Below, piece by piece: positions 40,893 to 48,772 of a DNA stretch of 64,000 bases. The translations under genes and the position numbers were made by a program. Origin of the DNA: Pseudomonas saudimassiliensis (lineage in GTDB: Bacteria; Pseudomonadota; Gammaproteobacteria; Pseudomonadales; Pseudomonadaceae); NCBI RefSeq assembly GCF_000939975.1, contig NZ_LK391969.1, forward strand, positions 2,425,953-2,489,952, in the 5' to 3' direction. A model generated the notes under the pieces. It ran no database searches. It was not told where the DNA came from and saw only the letters and a list, made by a program, of their open reading frames with translations. Positions within the stretch are counted from its first letter, which is position 1. The number at the start of each line of letters is the position of its first letter.

Positions 40893-42310
40893 ACACCACC
40901 GCCCGCCTGCGCCATGCCGGACGTCATCCCAGCACGCCCTGCAGCCTGCCGGTAGAGGGTGGGGCGCTGGACGTCCAGCAATGGCTCCGGATCCTGCCCG
41001 GCAAGCGCCTGGTCGGGCGGGGCGAGTGGCAGGGCCGCCAGGTGCTGGCCAAGCTGTTCATCGCCACCGGCGCCGAGCGCCACTGGCAGCGCGAGAGCAA
41101 CGGCATCCAGGCGCTGCAACGCGCCGGGCTGACAACACCGGATTTGCTGGCCAGCGGCGAGTTGCCCGGCGGCGGCTACTACCTGCTCACCGAATTCCTG
41201 GCTGGTTCACAAAGCCTGCAGCAGCGTTGGGAGACACTGCCGGATGCGTCGACCGACAGCGCTGCCGCTAGAGCCATCCTGCAGGAGGCACTGCAGCTGA
41301 TCGCCGCCATGCACAGACAGGGCCTGGCCCAGACGGACATGCATCTGGGTAATTTCCTGCGATACCAGCAGCAGCTCTATGTGATCGATGGCGATGCCAT
41401 CGAGGCTGTCGAGCCAGGCAAGCCTCTATCCCCCAAGGCTGTAGAAGCGAATCTGGCGCTGTTTTTTGCGCAGTTCGAGCCGGACTGGGATCAACAGATC
41501 GACTCGCTGCTGCAGTGCTATCTCGCGGTTAATCCGCTGCCTGCTTTGGGCGGCGAGCAGCTATTCGCGATGGTGCAGGCCGAGCGCCAGAAACGGCTGG
41601 ATGACTTCCTCGGCAAAACCCTCCGAGATTGCACCCAGTTTGCGGTGACTCGAAGCTTTCGCCAGTTCAGTGTGGTGCTGCGCTCGGAACAGCAAGCCCT
41701 GGCCCCGTTACTTGACGATCCCGATAGCGCATTTGCCGGCACCCCCCTGCTCAAGGACGGCGGCAGCAGCACCGTCACCCGCGCCACGGTTGGCGGTCGG
41801 GATGTGGTTATCAAGCGCTACAACATCAAAGGTGTCGGCCACTGGCTCAAACGCTTCTGGCGCCCCAGTCGCGCCTGGCACTCCTGGCTGGCCGGCTGGC
41901 GCCTGCGCTTTCTCGGCATCGCCACGCCGCAGCCGCTGGCGATGATCGAGCGGCGGATTGGGCCGCTGCGGCGGGAGGCCTGGCTGATTACGGAGTATTG
42001 CCCGGGCAGCACCCTGTTCCAGCGGCTGGGGGAGGCAGGAGACAGCGTGCCTGATGAGACGACGGCCAATGCCATCTTGCACACTTTTCGGCAATTGAAC
42101 GAAGCGCGAATCAGCCATGGCGACTTCAAGGCCACCAACCTGCTGTGGCACGCGGACCAAGTGTGGCTGATCGACCTGGACGCCATGCAGAGTCATGCGG
42201 GGACGGCCGCCTGGCACAAGGCATGGGCCCGGGACCGAGCGCGCTTCGTGCGGAACTGGCCAGCCAATAGTGAGTTGGCGAGGTGGTTGGAACGGATATT
42301 GTTGCGATAA
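40889..42310 (+). CDS. Double kinase-like LPS protein (WapQ/PA5006-like)
   Basis: The 473-residue protein has two kinase-fold halves. The N-terminal half has LAQTDMHLGNFL with LYVIDGDAIE; the C-terminal half has ISHGDFKATNLL with VWLIDLDAMQ. Both keep the catalytic Asp and Asn. Proteins of this size at this place in P. aeruginosa belong to the group of putative LPS core kinases. ATG 40889 overlaps the wapP stop; the frame is open farther upstream within wapP but that is not used. It ends the conserved left half of the locus. Confidence 0.8.
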   Translation: MNTTARLRHAGRHPSTPCSLPVEGGALDVQQWLRILPGKRLVGRGEWQGRQVLAKLFIATGAERHWQRESNGIQALQRAGLTTPDLLASGELPGGGYYLLTEFLAGSQSLQQRWETLPDASTDSAAARAILQEALQLIAAMHRQGLAQTDMHLGNFLRYQQQLYVIDGDAIEAVEPGKPLSPKAVEANLALFFAQFEPDWDQQIDSLLQCYLAVNPLPALGGEQLFAMVQAERQKRLDDFLGKTLRDCTQFAVTRSFRQFSVVLRSEQQALAPLLDDPDSAFAGTPLLKDGGSSTVTRATVGGRDVVIKRYNIKGVGHWLKRFWRPSRAWHSWLAGWRLRFLGIATPQPLAMIERRIGPLRREAWLITEYCPGSTLFQRLGEAGDSVPDETTANAILHTFRQLNEARISHGDFKATNLLWHADQVWLIDLDAMQSHAGTAAWHKAWARDRARFVRNWPANSELARWLERILLR

Positions 42311-42455
42311 AGCTGCAGTGCAGATAAGGCTCTTCAATCGTTCTCGCGGGGACCTCGCTGTGTTCTACCATCTCACTGCAACGGTGCTTTCGATGGGGCG
42401 CAGACCGGCGTATGGGTGTAGAATCCGCCAGGTCCAGCCTCTACCGGGAACATTA

Positions 42456-42572
42456 ATGGCGCGCTCGCTAGCAGATGTGCTGAACGGATTTTACGGGCCG
42501 GAGCGGGGCTATCTGATCATGGAGTGTGTACTGATGGCGAGGGGAAAGGTGGGGTATCGAGATGGCTTCTGA
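42456..42572 (+). CDS. Possible 38-residue ORF in the 251-base gap before the outer-core cassette
   Basis: ATG 42456 has GGGAA five bases upstream and reads 38 codons, ending in another frame 11 bases inside the next gene. I recognise no family; the sequence has LADVLNGFYGPERG. It may be a leader peptide, a remnant of a lost gene at this junction, or chance. The rest of 42311-42561 shows no recognised signal. Confidence 0.25.
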   Translation: MARSLADVLNGFYGPERGYLIMECVLMARGKVGYRDGF

Positions 42573-43710
42573 AGTTAACGAGACGACCCAGCCATGGGTT
42601 CTTCAACTTTGTCACGGCTATGACGGTCCCTTTCTCGATTGCGCTCGGCAATACGCTGTGCTGTTCAAGGAAACCTCCTACCGCGTTTGTACTGTTTATC
42701 TGACGGGAGAGCCTAATCAAGACGTTATCACCGGCTCGGCTTCGGATGAAGTCGTCTTTCTCAACTTCTCCAGCCGGGGAATTCGTGGACTGAAGTTAGA
42801 GGCGATCTCGCGGGTCAGGAAAATCATCCGGTCTCGTAATTTCGAGCTTTGCATCGCGCACCGGTTTAAACCCACGTATGTTGCAGCATTGGCTTCCACC
42901 CACCTGCCGACCATCGGCGTGCAACATGCTTTCGGGGTATACAAGCGTAGGTCACGACAGCTATTTGCGCGATTCTTCCGTAAGCGTTTGCTGTTGCTGG
43001 GTGTCTCCGATGCAGTGCGGAACGATGTACGGAATTGCTTACCATCATGGCCGCCCGAGCGTATCCAGACCTTATATAACCGTATCGATGTAAAAGCGCT
43101 GCAGGCACAGCAGGTTTCCAGGGACGAGGCGCGCCGATTTTTCGGTATCCCGGAGAGCGCCTGGGTTGTGGGAAATGTTGGGCGGTTACATCCCGATAAG
43201 GATCAGAACACCCTCATTCATGGCTTCGCCGAGGCGCTACCGGCATTGCCCGACAACGCCCTGTTGCTGATCATCGGTACGGGGCGGCTCGGCGAGGATC
43301 TGTTGGATCTTGCCCGCTCTCTGGGAGTAGAGAAGCGTGTCGTTTTCGCTGGGCATGTTTCCCACGCGTCCCGATATTTCAAGGCGTTTGATGTCTTTGC
43401 TCTGAGCTCTGTGAACGAAGGGTTCGGGATGGTATTGGCCGAAGCAATGGCCGCCGGTGTCCCAATAGTGTCGAGTGACAGCAAGGCGGGGCGTGAAATA
43501 GTAGCCGACGTGGGAGTGCTGTTCCCGGTGAAGGACAAGCGGGGGCTGGCCGAAGCGCTGACTCTCGCGGGTAAACTGTCTGAGGAAGAAAAGGCCGCGA
43601 AAGCACAGGCAGGTTATACCAAACTCAGAAAATGCTTTTCTGACGACGCCGCCAAATATCGATTTCATGAACTCATCCTCCCAGTGCTTATGAAAAACGC
43701 AGAGAAGTAG
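42562..43710 (+). CDS. Group 1 glycosyltransferase (GT4, WapH-like)
   Basis: The 382-residue protein has the GT4 layout: an N-terminal acceptor lobe, then WVVGNVGRLHPDKDQN and EGFGMVLAEAMAAGVPIVSSD (E-x7-E donor motif). It occupies the place of wapH in P. aeruginosa, where it adds an outer-core glucose, but the sequence is not close enough for me to name it. A strong AGGTGGGG precedes ATG 42562. Base composition from here to about 49.6 kb is visibly lower in GC than the flanks, suggesting a transferred or exchangeable cassette. Confidence 0.82.
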   Translation: MASEVNETTQPWVLQLCHGYDGPFLDCARQYAVLFKETSYRVCTVYLTGEPNQDVITGSASDEVVFLNFSSRGIRGLKLEAISRVRKIIRSRNFELCIAHRFKPTYVAALASTHLPTIGVQHAFGVYKRRSRQLFARFFRKRLLLLGVSDAVRNDVRNCLPSWPPERIQTLYNRIDVKALQAQQVSRDEARRFFGIPESAWVVGNVGRLHPDKDQNTLIHGFAEALPALPDNALLLIIGTGRLGEDLLDLARSLGVEKRVVFAGHVSHASRYFKAFDVFALSSVNEGFGMVLAEAMAAGVPIVSSDSKAGREIVADVGVLFPVKDKRGLAEALTLAGKLSEEEKAAKAQAGYTKLRKCFSDDAAKYRFHELILPVLMKNAEK

Positions 43711-43731
43711 GATCAACCTGGCAGCCGATAT

Positions 43732-44796
43732 ATGCGGACAATAGTGTTTAACGATACCTCCATCGACGATCATCATGGTTGTCAGTTGGTGATGAATCAG
43801 ATCAGTACATTGGCCACCTCGGTAGGTATGGACATCGTTGTTTCATGCCCACTAGGTTACGAATGGGAATCGGATGAGTGGTTGAAGGCGGAGGTCCGGA
43901 AGGCAGAGCTCTGCATCGTCAACGGCGAAGGTACCATGCATGACGACGCTCCTAATGCGATGCGGCTCGGGCATCTGGCCCAGTTCTGCGCAGCGGAAAA
44001 TATTCCATGCGTACTCATCAACTCGGTATGGCAACAAAATGTCGAGTTGAATGAACTGGCTCCGTTCTTCACCGCTATATATGTTCGGGATCCGCTCAGC
44101 CAGGCGGAACTTGCCAGAATAGGTGTGTCTGCGCAGGTGGTCCCCGATTTGACGCTCAGTTTGGAGTGTGATCAGGAGACTTTGCCGCGCAAGGGACTCA
44201 TTATCAATGGCAGCGTGATTCCCCATGTGCTCGTGGACGCCTGGAAAGAAAAAAACCGGGCGAATCGCGATGCGGTCAGCTACATGAGCATTCGTACCCT
44301 CCCGCCATACCCCACTAAAAGAAGCCGGGAGCATTTCGCGGGCCTTTATTCGCGAAAGAGACGAAAGATGCTCAGGCATATTGTCGCTAGTTATTTTCGC
44401 CCCTACTCGAAAATGGTCACCGGTAAAGGTCTGAGCAGGTTGCGCTGGCGCCACGCAGTCCTGTCTACGGAGAAATTTCTACAGCGAATCAAGGGTTCTG
44501 AAGGGGTAATCACCGGCCGCTTCCATATGGTTACGCTTTGTATCGTAACCCGCACACCTTTTTACGCATTGCGTTCCAATACGTTCAAGATTGAAGGTCT
44601 ATTACAGGAGGTGGGGCTGACAGACCGCATTTGCTCAAGTTATGCGGAGGGCATTTCCCGGAAGGATAAGATCCAGTTTTCCGATGCAGAACTTGCCACC
44701 ATTTCCAGCTACGTCGGCGATGCCAGACGAAAGTCCCGAAGCATGTTCCAAGAAATACATGACGCCGTCTCAAGGCGTCAGGCTGAATCGAGGTAG
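43732..44796 (+). CDS. Polysaccharide pyruvyl transferase family protein
   Basis: The 354-residue protein belongs to the family that adds pyruvate ketals to sugars. Typical signs are CIVNGEGTMHDDAP near residue 65 and GVITGRFHMVTLCIVTRTPFYA near residue 260, with a C-terminal SNTFKIEGLL. It starts 21 bases after the glycosyltransferase and ends 9 bases before the WaaZ-like gene. It likely modifies an outer-core sugar. Family members include non-pyruvylating relatives, so the reaction is not certain. Confidence 0.78.
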   Translation: MRTIVFNDTSIDDHHGCQLVMNQISTLATSVGMDIVVSCPLGYEWESDEWLKAEVRKAELCIVNGEGTMHDDAPNAMRLGHLAQFCAAENIPCVLINSVWQQNVELNELAPFFTAIYVRDPLSQAELARIGVSAQVVPDLTLSLECDQETLPRKGLIINGSVIPHVLVDAWKEKNRANRDAVSYMSIRTLPPYPTKRSREHFAGLYSRKRRKMLRHIVASYFRPYSKMVTGKGLSRLRWRHAVLSTEKFLQRIKGSEGVITGRFHMVTLCIVTRTPFYALRSNTFKIEGLLQEVGLTDRICSSYAEGISRKDKIQFSDAELATISSYVGDARRKSRSMFQEIHDAVSRRQAESR

Positions 44797-44805
44797 ATTT
44801 AAACG

Positions 44806-45618
44806 ATGTCTGATGTCAGCTGGAAAATGAATGTCAGGGACTTTTCGGAAAACCGCGGTAGTCAATCGGGAGGGATAATCGTGCTTGCTTCTGGCCCTTC
44901 CGCTGGTGATTTTCCGCTCAGGGAGTTTTCCGACCTGCCGGTAGTGGCGATGAACGGGTCTATCGTGAAATGCGTATCCGAGAACGTCCAGCCACTGTTT
45001 TACTTGTGCGATGACGACAGCTTTATTGAAAAGCGTGCCGAGCTTGCCAAGGAAGGTGTGCAATCGTCGCAGAACGTCGCGATGACTATGTCGTGCTATG
45101 AAATATTGGATCGCATCTATCCCGGGCTATTGTCGGGTAAGCAGCTATTTGTCCTGAACCGGGTGAACCGCAGCCAGGGCAAGCCAGTTCAATCTGACCG
45201 CCGCTATGCCTGGTCAATTCGCAACGACGATGAACTGGTTTCTGGCTTCTCCTTGTTTTCCAAAAGGAAAAACCGGATCGGGTTCAGTAGGAATTTGGCA
45301 AAAGGCTATTTCGGCTCGCGCACTATCCCCTACGCAGGTCTGCAATTGGCATGTCATCTCGGCTTCGACAAGGTTTTTCTCGTTGGAGTGGATCTGAACC
45401 CGTCCGCAGGCCGATTTTACGAGTCCGGACTTGGTGCGCTGGCCAGTACGCTTGACAAGGATTTTCCGAAATACATCCTGCCCAGCTTCGCCTTGATGGC
45501 CGAGCGGATCATGAACCCACGTTTCTTGGTATTCAATCTGTCTGCCGACAGCCGTCTACCGGACTCGGTCGTGAAGAAGATCGATCGCGCAGATATCAAG
45601 ACGATTTGTAGTGATTAA
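44806..45618 (+). CDS. WaaZ-like LPS core (third Kdo) transferase
   Basis: The 270-residue protein resembles E. coli and Salmonella WaaZ, which attaches a third Kdo to the inner core. Matching landmarks in order are LASGPSAGDFPL, VVAMNGS, GFSRNLAKGYFGSRTI, VDLNPSAGRFYES, LPSFALMAERI and FNLSADSRLPDSV. GAGGTAG lies 9 bases before ATG 44806. waaZ is not part of the LPS core locus I know from Pseudomonas, so it is a notable find. An intrinsic terminator follows. Confidence 0.75.
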   Translation: MSDVSWKMNVRDFSENRGSQSGGIIVLASGPSAGDFPLREFSDLPVVAMNGSIVKCVSENVQPLFYLCDDDSFIEKRAELAKEGVQSSQNVAMTMSCYEILDRIYPGLLSGKQLFVLNRVNRSQGKPVQSDRRYAWSIRNDDELVSGFSLFSKRKNRIGFSRNLAKGYFGSRTIPYAGLQLACHLGFDKVFLVGVDLNPSAGRFYESGLGALASTLDKDFPKYILPSFALMAERIMNPRFLVFNLSADSRLPDSVVKKIDRADIKTICSD

Positions 45619-45632
45619 CGGAGCGAGAGGCG

Positions 45633-45672
45633 GCACGAGGCATACGGCTTGACGCCTCGTGCAGTCATTTTT
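45633..45672 (+). terminator. Intrinsic terminator after the WaaZ-like gene
   Basis: A perfect 9-base-pair stem (45633-45641 and 45654-45662) with a 12-base loop is followed by TTTTTT at 45667-45672. The T-run overlaps the stop end of the opposing PP-loop gene, so it ends the plus-strand outer-core cassette. Confidence 0.85.
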
Positions 45673-46792
45673 TGAGAAGCTTCTTTATCTTTTCGTACAG
45701 ACTGGCCTTAGCAGGTGAGCTTTTTACCTTGTTAGAGAGCCAGCTGAACTCGTCTTCCTTGCCGTTTCGTCGGGCAGAGGCCAGCAGGTCGAGGACAAAG
45801 GTTTTTTCTCCTCTCTTGGTGATGTCGATGATCCCGACGTCCTCGGGCTCGAATGCCCTGTTCAGGAATACGTCGGGAATTTCACCCGTCTCGGTATAAA
45901 ACATCGCTTTGGTTCTAACGCATTTCGAGCACACGCCACAGTTGTGGGGGCGAGACTCGTAGTCCTTGCAAAAGGAGACCGTATGTAACGCTTGTGGGTG
46001 GCTATCCATCTTCAGGAGACTACCGGCTTTTTGCGAACGATCCACGTCGTTATCAAGCGTCTGCACGAAGAAGTGGCCGCTGGTGAATAACTTGTTGGTG
46101 ATGTGATTCGTGCCCCAGGGGGCAATTACAAACTCCAGGGGCAAGCTACAGTCTGATGCTATAGCGCCCGATTGATATTGATCTTCAAAGAGAAACAGGT
46201 TGCCGAACAGATGAAACCCATGGCTTATCCCACCGCCGATCCCGTATTGGCTCATTACCTCCGCTGCGTTTGATCGTACAAAGTAGTGTGAGCCGGTGAC
46301 CTCCGAGGTCAGAGGACGCGTCTTCTCGATAAGCTCCTGGAACCGATTGGTATCCTTGGTCTTATAATCCATGCCGTGGACCGTCAATAGTGAAACGGGC
46401 TTTTTCGGAATGATGAAGTTCTTGAACAGAGAATAACTGGAATCAAGTCCCCCGGAGAACAACATCAAAGTGGAGTCACGGTTCGCCGCGCCAGGAAGTT
46501 CACTGGTTTCCCTGGCGCTTATGCTTATTGTCGAGAAAAGCGTAGGTAGCCACTTAGACCAGATGTCTACCAGTATATGGGCATTATGTAATGCCAGTGG
46601 CGAGACGGTACCCTCGATATGCAAGTCGCGGCCCGTTGCCATAGCTATTGGCAGCGTTAACCACAGCGCAAAGTTACTCGAGACATCCAGCGCGTGCTCC
46701 CGCCCCTCTACGTCAAGTTTGATCTCGAATTCATCCGATGTGGCACGCGCTGAAAACTGATCAATAGAAGGGATGATGATTAGCGGCTTCAT
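45665..46792 (-). CDS. QueC-like PP-loop ATPase of unknown function, copy A
   Basis: The 375-residue protein has a PP-loop pyrophosphatase motif SGGLDSS (113-119) used by adenylating enzymes. It also has a QueC-like zinc motif of four cysteines, C275, C285, C288, C291, in the NCGVCSKC context. The conserved central block HGFHLFGNLFLFEDQY and APWGTNH is not from any family I can name. Unlike QueC it is much longer (an N-terminal domain of about 105 residues) and sits among LPS genes. It overlaps the upstream gene by ATGA and is clearly paralogous to the gene at 47600-48745. It may activate a carboxylate for amide or nitrile formation on a sugar; that is conjecture. Confidence 0.8.
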   Translation of the reverse strand: MKPLIIIPSIDQFSARATSDEFEIKLDVEGREHALDVSSNFALWLTLPIAMATGRDLHIEGTVSPLALHNAHILVDIWSKWLPTLFSTISISARETSELPGAANRDSTLMLFSGGLDSSYSLFKNFIIPKKPVSLLTVHGMDYKTKDTNRFQELIEKTRPLTSEVTGSHYFVRSNAAEVMSQYGIGGGISHGFHLFGNLFLFEDQYQSGAIASDCSLPLEFVIAPWGTNHITNKLFTSGHFFVQTLDNDVDRSQKAGSLLKMDSHPQALHTVSFCKDYESRPHNCGVCSKCVRTKAMFYTETGEIPDVFLNRAFEPEDVGIIDITKRGEKTFVLDLLASARRNGKEDEFSWLSNKVKSSPAKASLYEKIKKLLKK

Positions 46793-47568
46793 GATGTCAC
46801 CATTCGTTTCAAGGTGCGGAAAATGCCAGGACGGTCCATAGAGATCGTCTCGGCGGAGTAGGTTTGGTAGCGCGTGAACAGGGCTTGTTCTATATCGAGA
46901 ACATCGTTTTGTCCAGACAGTGGCATGACGCCCACTACCGAATTCAGGTCACTGACATAGCCCTTTATCTGCTGGCGAACGCAGGACTTTATCTTGTCCG
47001 GGCCAACCCCTGCCTTGAGCATGTCGTCTGCCGTGGCCGGATGCTTAGGCGGATAATGATGTATGTTTTCTATGAACAAGCCGGCGTTAAGGCAGGGCGC
47101 TTTGCTCACTGGGGACTTGTAGGTCAAGATCAGGCATACACCCAGGGGCCTGGGTCCCAGCCCAGCCCGATGAAGTAGGGACGCCGCAACATAATTTTCA
47201 GCAGTCCGACGTATGACATGTTTTGAGTAAACTGCACGCCATTCTTCAACCGAATAGGTTTCATTGTGTAGAACGGCATGCCCATGTTCCAACGCTGATC
47301 TGTCCGGAGCGGTTCGGTGGCAACAATGGAGGAAACCATTACTGGTGTGGAACAACTTGAGTTCCAGTTCAGGGATATAGAAAGCCCAGGCGCCCATTTC
47401 AGCACGGTAGGTCTTGCCGTCGAGTATGATCCGCTTCCGCTTGAGTTGAGCGCTCTTGAACAGGGTTACTGGAGGTGCATCAATTCTGCTAGACATGTTC
47501 ATCCCTGATAGTCGACGTGGTGCCATTTTACCATCATGACGATGCCGGGAGAATCTGTAGCGCAGCAT
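46789..47568 (-). CDS. Unrecognised protein coupled to PP-loop copy A, possibly kinase-like
   Basis: The 259-residue protein has no family I recognise. Its middle (AASLLHRAGLGPRPLG then NAGLFIENI) resembles the N-lobe and hinge of the kinase-like protein at 48773-49582. The catalytic HxDxxxxN loop is missing: the matching place reads GYVSDLNSVVGVM and later VLDIEQALF. It may be an inactive relative. It overlaps the PP-loop gene start by ATGA. ATG 47568 has GGAG 8 bases upstream; ATG 47502 or 47496 (AGGG upstream) are alternatives that would drop an Arg-rich lead. Confidence 0.65.
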   Translation of the reverse strand: MLRYRFSRHRHDGKMAPRRLSGMNMSSRIDAPPVTLFKSAQLKRKRIILDGKTYRAEMGAWAFYIPELELKLFHTSNGFLHCCHRTAPDRSALEHGHAVLHNETYSVEEWRAVYSKHVIRRTAENYVAASLLHRAGLGPRPLGVCLILTYKSPVSKAPCLNAGLFIENIHHYPPKHPATADDMLKAGVGPDKIKSCVRQQIKGYVSDLNSVVGVMPLSGQNDVLDIEQALFTRYQTYSAETISMDRPGIFRTLKRMVTS

Positions 47569-47599
47569 TAAACACGCTCCGGCATCGACGGTCAGAGAC

Positions 47600-48745
47600 T
47601 CAGAACGGTAATTTTTTCAGTAGCTTTTTCAGGCGCGGTTTGGATTTGGGCTTGGGCTTGCGCTTGATCTGTTTCTCAAGCCACTCGAACTCTCGGGCTT
47701 TGTCATTGCGACGTGCCGATGCCAGGAGATCAAGTACCAAGGCCCGTTCGCCACGGCGGGAGAGGTCGATTTCCGCCAAGTCGGTAGGTTTAAACGAGCG
47801 TTCCGCAAAGATGTCAGGAATCGCCCCGGTTTCGGTATAGAACATGGCTTTGGTCCGGATGCACTTCGAGCACATCCCGCAGTTCTCAGGCCGTGACTGG
47901 CGATTCTTGCAAAAAGTCAGCGCTGCCAGTGCATGCTCTTTGCCGTCCAGAGCGAGAAGCTTGCCAACCTTTTCTGCCCGGTCGATATCGCTATCCAGTG
48001 TTTTGATATGGAATCGCTCGCTTGAGAACATTGGATTGGTTAAGTGATTGGTGCCCCACGGAGAAATAATGAAGTCCAGGGTGGGCGTGCAATCGGCAGC
48101 AATGGCGCCGCAGGTATAGTCATCCTCGAAAAGGAACAGATTCCCGAACAGATGAAACCCGTGACCAATGCCGCCGTTTATACCGAACTTGCTCATGACA
48201 TCGGCCGCATTGGACTTGATGAAGTAATGCTTGCCTCTTATTTGAGTGGTCAGTGGCTTTATTTTGTTCTTGAGCTTTTCGAATCTATTTTGATCGGTGG
48301 TCTGGTAATCCATGCCATGTATGGTCAGCAACGAAACAGGAGTTGATGTGTTGATATAATTCTTGAGCAGGGAATATGTCGAGTCGACGCCGCCGGAGTA
48401 GAGCATCAAGTCATGGCCGAAAGACGGGTCGTTGCCTGGGCAAATTATTTCCGCAGCGCTGATCTGGATAGGATGGAATAGGGCAGGCATCCATCTGGAC
48501 CATATGTCGACCAGATTTTGCGCATTGGCCAGTGCGGCGGCAGATACCGGGCCGCTGATATGGAGATTACGGGCTGCTGCCATGGCAATCGGCAGACTGA
48601 GCCAGAGGGCGAAGTTGCGCGTGCGGGGTGACGCTGACACTTTTCCCTCTATGGCAATATTGATTTCGAAAAGCTCGGATGAAACGCGGACCAAAGGTCC
48701 GTCTATTGTCGTAATGACAGTAAGTGTGCTTGCGTTGGCTGGCAT
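47600..48745 (-). CDS. QueC-like PP-loop ATPase of unknown function, copy B
   Basis: The 381-residue paralogue of copy A has the PP-loop SGGVDST (117-123) and the same four-cysteine spacing (C279, C289, C292, C295). The blocks HGFHLFGNLFLFED and PWGTNHLTN are shared nearly letter for letter. By eye more than half of the residues in the core are identical to copy A. The C-terminal tail is very basic (KRKPKPKSKPRLKKLLKK). GTGAG precedes ATG 48745. It is 31 bases from the upstream end of the copy-A pair and 27 bases after the kinase-like gene. Confidence 0.8.
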   Translation of the reverse strand: MPANASTLTVITTIDGPLVRVSSELFEINIAIEGKVSASPRTRNFALWLSLPIAMAAARNLHISGPVSAAALANAQNLVDIWSRWMPALFHPIQISAAEIICPGNDPSFGHDLMLYSGGVDSTYSLLKNYINTSTPVSLLTIHGMDYQTTDQNRFEKLKNKIKPLTTQIRGKHYFIKSNAADVMSKFGINGGIGHGFHLFGNLFLFEDDYTCGAIAADCTPTLDFIISPWGTNHLTNPMFSSERFHIKTLDSDIDRAEKVGKLLALDGKEHALAALTFCKNRQSRPENCGMCSKCIRTKAMFYTETGAIPDIFAERSFKPTDLAEIDLSRRGERALVLDLLASARRNDKAREFEWLEKQIKRKPKPKSKPRLKKLLKKLPF

Positions 48746-48772
48746 GTTGGCTCACTTGGCCGGAGTTTCGGT

